From the NCBI GenBank assembly GCA_002348005.1, contig DDYQ01000110.1:1-7028 (forward strand): a DNA stretch of 7,028 nucleotides, read 5' to 3'. The stretch is from Desulfobacteraceae bacterium UBA2230. Its GTDB lineage: Bacteria; Desulfobacterota; Desulfobacteria; Desulfobacterales; Desulfosarcinaceae. The notes beneath the pieces were generated by a model, which saw nothing but the letters and a program-made list of their open reading frames with translations, was not told the origin of the DNA and ran no database searches. How positions within the stretch are numbered: position 1 is the first letter of the stretch; the number at the start of each line of letters is the position of its first letter. The translations under genes were made by a program, and so were the position numbers. Shown here one piece after another: positions 1-4,734 of this stretch.

Positions 1-1577
1 TGGGTGCGCGGCGAACAACCGCCGATGACCACGCGGTTGATGCCGCGGGTACCGATCGCTTGCTGGATGCGGGACAGCGACTCGCGGCTGCAGCCATGCC
101 CCACGGCCTCGGCCAGGGCCACGCCGGGCAAGGTGGCCGCATAGGCGGCCAGATCGGTCACGTTGACCAGCCCCCCGATGTTTTCCCCGCAGTCGCAGAT
201 GAAAACGCCCACTTTCGCTTCTTCGCCGCTTACATCGCGCGGCGCAGGATAGATATCATCATCGTCCTCGGCATTGGCGACCTGCGGTGCGTGCTGCGCG
301 GCCCGGCAGGCGGCCGCACTGGCCTGAATCATGGTTTCAGGTATGTCTTTGGGGCTTTCGAACATGCCGCACACGTAAATGCCGGGACGGCTGGTGGCCA
401 CCGGATCGAAGCTGCTGGTTTTGGCAAAGTTATGCGTGTTGAGCTCGATACCCAGCATGACAGCCGTGGCGCGCACTTCCTCGGAGACCCGAAAACCGGT
501 GGCCAGCACCACCATGTCGAACTCCTCTTCGCGCAGCACGCTTTCACTGACCGGACAGAAAGTGATCGTCAACTGCTCGGCGCCCGGCTTGCGGATCACG
601 CTGTGCGGCCGGCTGCGCACCATGCGCACGCCGTACTCATCCCGGCTGCGTGCGTAGTAGCGTTCGTAATCCTTGCCGAAGGTCCGCATGTCCATGTAGA
701 AAACCGTTGTATCGATGCTGTCCTGAAATCGTTCCTTGGTGACGATGGCCTCTTTGAGGGTGAACATGCAGCAGGCGCTGGAACAATATGAGGCCGCTCC
801 CTTCTGCAGACCGCGCGAGCCCACGCAGGTGATCCAGGCCACCTTGCGGGGCACACGCCCGTCCGAGGGACGCGTCAGACTGCCCCCGGTGGGGCCGGAG
901 GCCGAGAGGATGCGCTCGTAATCCATGCTGGTGAGCACATCAGGGTCCTTGCCATAGGAAAAATAATCGAGACTGGAAGGATCGAAAATTTCGGCACCCG
1001 GAGCCAGCACGATGCTGGCAAAACGCATCTGCACCTGCTGCTCGCTCTCCTTGACGCGGATCGCGCCCGCAGGGCAGCAGGCTTCCAGGCCGTGGGGGTC
1101 CGTGCATTTGCCCATATCGATGGAAAAGGCCTGAGGGGTCACCTGGGGGTAGCGCATGCAGGTCGGCGCGCGGTGATCGAGTCCCGGGTTGAACTGCACG
1201 CACCCGGGGTAACGCCTCCGGCATTCGCCGCAGGCCGTGCACAATGTAAGATCGATGTGGCGCGGGGCCGTCAGCAGCGTGGCGGTGAATGCGCCCACTT
1301 CGCCCGCAAGCCCGGCAAGTCGCGTCAGGGGCTTGAGTTCGATGCGCTGGTTGCGGTTTTCCTCGCTCATGGTCGGGCTGATGGTGCACAGGTCGCAGTT
1401 GTTGGTAGGAAAGGTGCGGTCCAGCCGGGTCATCAACCCGCCGATGGCGTTGGCGCTGTCGATAAGAACCACATTGCGCCCGGATTCGGCCAGATCCAGG
1501 GCTGTGCGCATGCCGCCCACGCCGCCGCCCACCACCAGGACCTTGTCATGGTTTTGAAATCGATCCGTTGATCCCAT
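1..1577 (-). CDS. hdrA: HdrA-like FAD/iron-sulfur electron-transfer protein, C-terminus cut by window edge
   Basis: Open from an ATG at 1577-1575 to the window edge (525 complete codons, no stop); GGAGGA at 1593-1588 with a 10-nt spacer sets the start. Residues 17-23 (GGGVGGM) form the Rossmann FAD-binding loop. FPTNNCDLC (C61, C64) matches the conserved HdrA motif after the first FAD strand. C251-VGSR and the YCSSACC block (C265, C269, C270) are HdrA hallmarks, and PKDIPET at 409-415 is the usual FAD-domain end motif. The first ferredoxin-like stretch has C113, C116 and C119, but Tyr123 where the fourth Cys is expected (C126 lies nearby). The second keeps only C158, C167 and C168. From residue 456 (VGVFICDCG) a second module begins that resembles the N-terminus of classical HdrA, so the full protein is probably a long tandem HdrA. 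Family knowledge: HdrA is a cytoplasmic flavoprotein that passes or bifurcates electrons with HdrBC/MvhD-type partners. It lies 55 bp downstream of metF, so co-transcription is likely. QmoA/QmoB-like identity is less likely given the metF context. Confidence 0.9.
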   Translation of the reverse strand, partial: MGSTDRFQNHDKVLVVGGGVGGMRTALDLAESGRNVVLIDSANAIGGLMTRLDRTFPTNNCDLCTISPTMSEENRNQRIELKPLTRLAGLAGEVGAFTATLLTAPRHIDLTLCTACGECRRRYPGCVQFNPGLDHRAPTCMRYPQVTPQAFSIDMGKCTDPHGLEACCPAGAIRVKESEQQVQMRFASIVLAPGAEIFDPSSLDYFSYGKDPDVLTSMDYERILSASGPTGGSLTRPSDGRVPRKVAWITCVGSRGLQKGAASYCSSACCMFTLKEAIVTKERFQDSIDTTVFYMDMRTFGKDYERYYARSRDEYGVRMVRSRPHSVIRKPGAEQLTITFCPVSESVLREEEFDMVVLATGFRVSEEVRATAVMLGIELNTHNFAKTSSFDPVATSRPGIYVCGMFESPKDIPETMIQASAAACRAAQHAPQVANAEDDDDIYPAPRDVSGEEAKVGVFICDCGENIGGLVNVTDLAAYAATLPGVALAEAVGHGCSRESLSRIQQAIGTRGINRVVIGGCSPRT

Positions 1578-1587
1578 ATCGCTAACA

Positions 1588-1593
1588 TCCTCC
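1588..1593 (-). promoter_or_regulatory. Ribosome binding site of hdrA-like gene
   Basis: GGAGGA on the minus strand, 10 nt before the ATG at 1577. It lies in the 55-bp gap after metF and fixes the translation start of the HdrA-like protein. Confidence 0.75.
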
Positions 1594-1632
1594 GAATGCT
1601 GTATTAAGCTTCGCGTATTATTAGGGCGTCGA

Positions 1633-2505
1633 TCAGATACCGGCGGCGTCCAGAATCGCCGGCAGGCGATGTTCCCAGCCCATGGTTTGAATCAACACGC
1701 CCTGCACCAGCGGGCGCAGTCTGGCGACGGTCTCGCCGGCGATCTTCAATCCCTCGAATTCACGGTCAGCCGATTTGCGGATACGCTGGATCAACTGCTC
1801 GGAGAGATTGGCGCCCGGTTCGTTGGTGGCGATGTAGCGCGCCACGGCCACCGACTTGATCAGAAAAACGGAGGCGAACACGGGCACCCCCAACAGGGCG
1901 ATCTTCTGCAAGGCCGGGCGCAGCCGGTCAGGGTCGAATATCGGCGGCGTCACGATAAACGATGCGCCGGCGAGCACTTTGCGCTTGGTTTGTTCGAGCT
2001 CGTTTTCCAGGGCCCGCTCATCGGTCCAGGGCGCCAGAGCGCAGCCCGCCGTGAAGGAGGGAGACCCTTCCAGGTCGAATCCGCCCAGGTCCTTACCCTG
2101 CTGCAGGCGTTGGATTGCTTCGAACAGCCCTATTTCGTCCAGATCGTCCACCGGCTGCGCCTGGGGATGGTCGCTCTGGGCCATGTCGGCGCCATTGACG
2201 ACGATCAGGTTTTGAAGCCCGAGGACGTGGGCGGCCAGCAGATCGCCCTGCAGGGCCATGCGGTTGCGATCGCGCCCGTAGATATGCAGAATCGCTTCGA
2301 TACCCTGCTGTTGAAGCAGCGCGCCTCCGGCTATTGCGCTCATGCGCATCATCCCATTGTCCATGTCCGGCACCACAACAGCGTCCACGCGGCCTTTGAT
2401 CCGGCGCGCGTCGGTAACGAAGCGGGAGATGTCCACCCCTTTAGGCGTGTTCATCTCGGCCAGCACGACAAAATCGCCCGACTGCATTCGTTTTTGAAAA
2501 CTCAT
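1633..2505 (-). CDS. metF: Methylenetetrahydrofolate reductase, short MetF type
   Basis: Reduces 5,10-methylene- to 5,10-methyl-tetrahydrofolate in the cytoplasm; in anaerobes this is the last folate step of the methyl branch of the Wood-Ljungdahl pathway. The 290-residue protein is a single TIM-barrel-sized domain matching bacterial MetF. Visible family features are the early strand AEMNTPKG (Glu17, equivalent in position to the catalytic Glu28 of E. coli MetF), HIYGRDRN at about 74-81, a flavin-contact loop NGADMAQSDHP at 104-114, and FIVTPPIFD at about 183-191. In the loop, the Asp after Gly of the common RGD/TGD form is Ala106, with Asp107 next. The chosen ATG at 2505 has AAGGAAGGA ending 6 nt upstream. 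An ATG two codons earlier (2511) abuts that sequence and is less well spaced but possible. The gene ends with TGA at 1635-1633. Upstream is a TusA-like gene, downstream an HdrA-like gene. The natural electron donor is therefore probably Hdr-linked rather than simple NADH; that is inference. Confidence 0.92.
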   Translation of the reverse strand: MSFQKRMQSGDFVVLAEMNTPKGVDISRFVTDARRIKGRVDAVVVPDMDNGMMRMSAIAGGALLQQQGIEAILHIYGRDRNRMALQGDLLAAHVLGLQNLIVVNGADMAQSDHPQAQPVDDLDEIGLFEAIQRLQQGKDLGGFDLEGSPSFTAGCALAPWTDERALENELEQTKRKVLAGASFIVTPPIFDPDRLRPALQKIALLGVPVFASVFLIKSVAVARYIATNEPGANLSEQLIQRIRKSADREFEGLKIAGETVARLRPLVQGVLIQTMGWEHRLPAILDAAGI

Positions 2506-2511
2506 CGTCAT

Positions 2512-2520
2512 TCCTTCCTT
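2512..2520 (-). promoter_or_regulatory. Ribosome binding site deciding the metF start
   Basis: AAGGAAGGA on the minus strand. It stands 6 nt before the ATG at 2505 but directly touches the ATG at 2511, which favours the shorter protein beginning MSFQKR. Confidence 0.6.
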
Positions 2521-2611
2521 CCAGCGGTTTCTGCGGAGCCATCGATCGTCGCCCGAGGCGTGCCTTGCCGCACCTGGCTAAGTCCATCCGCAAGCGATGG
2601 CCCAACAGGGC

Positions 2612-2884
2612 TCAACGTTGCTGTTTCCGGGCGATTTGACTGGCTTCTTTGTGAAAACGAACCCGGGTGATCTTCACCCCGGGATCGACCCCTTCGGTGC
2701 AAACCACCTCGCAGGCGGCACTGGGCAGCAGCCTGAGAAGATCGCGCTGCATTTCACCATCGCAGCCAAGCACTTCGACCACTTCGCCCGGTTTCATTTT
2801 CTGAAAGACCAGCGAGACTTTCAGCAGGGAAAAGGGTGCAATCGCCCCCTGGACATCGACCGAATAATCTGGATTTGACTTCAC
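2612..2884 (-). CDS. Small TusA/SirA-fold protein lacking the catalytic cysteine
   Basis: A 90-residue protein of the TusA (SirA/YeeD) fold, whose members normally carry a persulfide on a Cys in a CPxP motif and hand sulfur to acceptors. Pattern seen: D10-VQ-G13, then A16-P17-F18, K22, M30-KP-G33-E34, V38, D42, D48. This follows the family spacing D-x2-G-x2-C-P-x-P through M-x2-G-E, but the Cys is Ala16 (codon GCA at 2839-2837) and the second Pro is missing. Remaining cysteines are C41, C58 and C62, away from the active-site position. The start is the GTG at 2884, because GAGGAG (2899-2894) lies 9 nt upstream; the frame stays open to an ATG at 2947, but that would add an uncharacteristic leader. 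It ends with TGA at 2614-2612, 106 bp before the metF ATG, and is the first visible gene of the minus operon. Classical sulfurtransferase activity is unlikely; a structural, binding or regulatory role beside metF/hdrA is inference. Confidence 0.8.
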   Translation of the reverse strand: MKSNPDYSVDVQGAIAPFSLLKVSLVFQKMKPGEVVEVLGCDGEMQRDLLRLLPSAACEVVCTEGVDPGVKITRVRFHKEASQIARKQQR

Positions 2885-2893
2885 GACGGCTTG

Positions 2894-2899
2894 CTCCTC
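2894..2899 (-). promoter_or_regulatory. Ribosome binding site of the TusA-like gene
   Basis: GAGGAG on the minus strand, 9 nt before GTG 2884. It supports GTG initiation over the upstream ATG at 2947. Confidence 0.65.
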
Positions 2900-3010
2900 A
2901 TTCAATGCACAGCCGGTACTGCAGATTGCGGACCAACGCCGGATCAAAACTTGCCTGTTTTAAAATTATTTGTTATTTCGGTTTCTTATCATTTATACGC
3001 ATTCCGGAGT

Positions 3011-3027
3011 GGGTAAAATTCTTGCCA
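3011..3027. promoter_or_regulatory. Sigma-54-like element readable on both strands (weak)
   Basis: On the minus strand TGGCAAGAATTTTACC has a perfect -24 half (TGGCA) and correct GG-to-xC spacing, but AC instead of GC at -12. On the plus strand the same bases give a perfect -12 (TTGC, 3022-3025) with GG at 3012-3013 at the right 10-nt spacing, but a poor remainder of the -24 box. The minus reading would drive the TusA-metF-hdrA operon and the plus reading the regulator. Neither is a full consensus match. Confidence 0.3.
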
Positions 3028-3058
3028 GTAGAGTGCTAAATTGCTAAGGTATCCCCCT

Positions 3059-3072
3059 TTTACATATGTAAA
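3059..3072. repeat. Perfect 14-bp palindrome upstream of the sigma-54 regulator
   Basis: TTTACATATGTAAA is exactly self-complementary and ends 20 bp before the regulator ATG. It overlaps the candidate -10 (3065-3070), the geometry of a repressor or autoregulatory operator. A third partial half-site follows as GTAAAG at 3076-3081, repeating GTAAAG at 3068-3073 with an 8-nt period. Confidence 0.55.
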
Positions 3073-3092
3073 GTTGTAAAGGTCGATTACCA

Positions 3093-4478
3093 ATGCTCGG
3101 CAATGAACTGGACGGCTACTGGGAAACTGTGGTGAATACGCTTCAGGATGGCGTGATGATCGTCAGCCCGCAGGGAACTATTGTTTCGGTGAACCGCGCC
3201 CTGGAAAAAATGACCGGCTACGATCGCAACGAACTAATCGGCAGGGCCTGCGAATTGCTTAACTGCGACGGCTGCGTAAGGCTGCTCAAGCCCAGGGAGG
3301 ATCACTGGTGCGAGCTGTTTCGCAGCGGTGAATTCAGCACCCGCAAATGTCTGATTCAGCGCAAGGACGGCAAGCTGATCCATGCGATCCGCAATGCCTC
3401 CCTGCTCAAGGATGCCACAGGCAGCGTGATCGGCGCGGTAGGCACCTTGACCGACATCAGCGAGTTGATCGAAAAACAGAGCCAGCTGGATGCCTATCGC
3501 CGGGAACTGCAGTCCATGGATGGCTTTCACGGCATCATCGGCACCTCCCCGGCCATGCGCCGGGTATTCGATCTGATCGAAAATGCAGCTCACTCCGACG
3601 CGCCGGTTATCATTTATGGCGAAAGCGGCACGGGTAAGGAACTGGTCGGACAGGCGATCCATCAAATCGGCGAACGGCGCAACGGTCCATATATAAAGGT
3701 CAATTGCGCCAGCCTGACCGATTCCCTGCTCGAGAGCGAGCTGTTCGGCCATGTGCGCGGGGCTTATACCGGCGCGATTCGTGACCGCGTGGGACGCTTC
3801 GAAAAAGCCAACGGCGGGGATATTTTCCTGGACGAGATCGGTGACCTGCCTCAAACGACGCAGGTTAAACTGCTGCGCGTCCTTGAGGACAAAACCATCG
3901 AACGGGTGGGCTCCAGCACACCCATCGGGGTGGATGCGCGCATCATCTCCGCCACCAATCGCGACCTTCAGCGCATGATCGACGAGGGGCGCTTTCGAAA
4001 AGACTTTTTTTTCCGCATCAATGTGATCCCCATCCATCTGCCGCCGCTGCGCGAACGCAGCGGGGACGTGCCCCTGTTGTCCGAAGCGTTTTTCAACCAC
4101 ACCCGGCTCAAAAGCGGAAAGGCGATTGAAGGGATCAGCAAAGATGCCATGGAAGTGCTGATCGAATACGACTGGCCCGGCAATGTGCGCGAACTCAAAA
4201 GCGCCTTCGAATATGCTTTCGTGGCCTGCAATGACGGGCTGATCCGGCCCGATCACCTCCCCCAGACCATTTTTCGGAGCCGGCCTGCTGAATTGAACGC
4301 CCAGCGCCGCTCGTTCAACTGGAAAGAGATCGAAAAGCAGGAGTTGATCGAAACCCTCGAAAAGACCGGCGGCAACCAGTCCCGTTCGGCCGAACTGCTG
4401 GGGGTTTCGCGGGTGACGATCTACAACCGCATGAAACGCTACAATTTGACGACGTCGCGCCGGGTCGTGATCGAGTGA
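3093..4478 (+). CDS. PAS-domain sigma-54-dependent transcriptional regulator (PAS-AAA+-Fis HTH)
   Basis: A 461-residue bacterial enhancer-binding protein that would activate RNA polymerase-sigma-54 by ATP hydrolysis. An N-terminal PAS domain spans about 8-125, followed by a short linker. The AAA+ domain runs about 147-390: Walker A GESGTGKE at 176-183, the sigma-54 contact loop GAYTGA at 224-229 (Tyr in place of the common Phe), and Walker B GDIFLDEIGD at 242-251. WPGNVREL at 361-368 closes the AAA+ core, and a Fis-type helix-turn-helix lies at about 415-451. There is no receiver domain or transmembrane segment, so the signal is sensed in the cytoplasm by the PAS domain. That domain holds C53, C58, C61, C73 and C86, suggesting metal, Fe-S or thiol redox sensing (inference). 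It starts at ATG 3093 with only a weak AAAGG upstream. It diverges from the TusA-metF-hdrA operon and precedes tmcDCB by 256 bp, so either cluster is a plausible target. Confidence 0.93.
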   Translation: MLGNELDGYWETVVNTLQDGVMIVSPQGTIVSVNRALEKMTGYDRNELIGRACELLNCDGCVRLLKPREDHWCELFRSGEFSTRKCLIQRKDGKLIHAIRNASLLKDATGSVIGAVGTLTDISELIEKQSQLDAYRRELQSMDGFHGIIGTSPAMRRVFDLIENAAHSDAPVIIYGESGTGKELVGQAIHQIGERRNGPYIKVNCASLTDSLLESELFGHVRGAYTGAIRDRVGRFEKANGGDIFLDEIGDLPQTTQVKLLRVLEDKTIERVGSSTPIGVDARIISATNRDLQRMIDEGRFRKDFFFRINVIPIHLPPLRERSGDVPLLSEAFFNHTRLKSGKAIEGISKDAMEVLIEYDWPGNVRELKSAFEYAFVACNDGLIRPDHLPQTIFRSRPAELNAQRRSFNWKEIEKQELIETLEKTGGNQSRSAELLGVSRVTIYNRMKRYNLTTSRRVVIE

Positions 4479-4660
4479 TTTCAATCCCATCCACATTTAA
4501 ACTTGACTTATGGCCGGAATTCCTTCAATTCTTTGTGTACCCTTGGATATATTTAAAATTTCCTTCCCTTTTGATCAGGCCTGCATCACCATGACCGGTA
4601 GCGCACCTGCACTATGCACGCGTTCGGCCCGGAAGGGCACCCCGCTTCGAACAATCGACA

Positions 4661-4676
4661 TGCGGCCGTGGCCGCA
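4661..4676. repeat. GC-rich inverted repeat in the tmc leader
   Basis: TGCGGCC and GGCCGCA flank a GT dinucleotide; as RNA this gives a 6-bp stem with a 4-nt CGTG loop. It has no following T run, so it is not an intrinsic terminator. It could be a 5'-UTR hairpin or operator, or chance in GC-rich DNA. Confidence 0.4.
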
Positions 4677-4720
4677 CCGCACTTGCAGTCCCGTGAAAAG
4701 GGGTCATCAAATACGCGCAT

Positions 4721-4727
4721 AAGGAGG
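4721..4727 (+). promoter_or_regulatory. Ribosome binding site fixing the GTG start of tmcD
   Basis: AAGGAGG is a near-perfect anti-16S match, 7 nt before GTG 4735. It decides this GTG as the start. Confidence 0.8.
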
Positions 4728-4734
4728 CGATAGA

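Larger units (their letters stand above)
2885..3092. promoter_or_regulatory. Divergent intergenic control region
   Basis: 208 bp between the start of the minus operon and the regulator ATG, distinctly AT-rich around 2955-3090 against GC-rich flanks. It should hold promoters for both directions. On the minus strand TATAAA lies at 2997-2992 as a weak -10 candidate for the TusA-metF-hdrA operon. On the plus strand TTGCTA (3041-3046) and TATGTA (3065-3070), 18 bp apart, are a weak sigma-70-like pair for the regulator. The regulator's own ribosome site is poor (AAAGG at 3078-3082, 10 nt before ATG), suggesting modest translation. No assignment beyond 'control region' is firm. Confidence 0.6.
4479..4734 (+). 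promoter_or_regulatory. Intergenic leader upstream of the tmc operon
   Basis: 256 bp without a convincing gene. The first about 80 bp are AT-rich, with TTGACT at 4503-4508 and TAAAAT at 4554-4559 as unpaired, weak promoter-like boxes. A sigma-54-like element occurs at 4596-4611, with GG at 4597-4598 and TGCA at 4608-4611 at the correct spacing, but the first base of each box is wrong. An inverted repeat follows at 4661-4676. No rho-independent terminator (GC stem plus T run) is visible after the regulator, so read-through into tmc is possible. The strong ribosome site AAGGAGG at 4721-4727 precedes tmcD. Confidence 0.5.

Noticed and set aside
60..791. Plus-strand open frame (243 codons) over the hdrA-like gene
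   Set aside because: The minus strand encodes HdrA signatures continuously across this stretch, and the plus frame gives His/Ala/Gly-rich noise.
1669..2670. Plus-strand open frame (333 codons) opposite metF
   Set aside because: It is the complement of a clear MetF coding sequence, and its translation shows no family motif and spans the intergenic gap.
2508..2702. 64-codon minus-strand frame spanning the gap between the TusA-like gene and metF
   Set aside because: It overlaps the better supported TusA-like gene in another frame and has Arg/Ser/Gly-rich noise composition. The 106-bp gap itself shows no clear element other than the metF ribosome site.
3234..4496. Long minus-strand open frame (420 codons) opposite the sigma-54 regulator
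   Set aside because: It mirrors a gene with clear AAA+ and HTH motifs, has low-complexity His/Gln/Ala-rich translation with no recognisable domain, and arises from GC-rich codon bias.
4669..4687. TGGCC...TTGCA resembling a sigma-54 promoter before tmcD
   Set aside because: The distance between the GG and GC pairs is 13 nt instead of 10, outside the spacing that sigma-54 tolerates.
4510..4722. 70-codon plus-strand frame in the leader of tmcD
   Set aside because: It has no ribosome site, no recognisable motif and an unnatural composition, and it lies where promoter and leader elements are expected.
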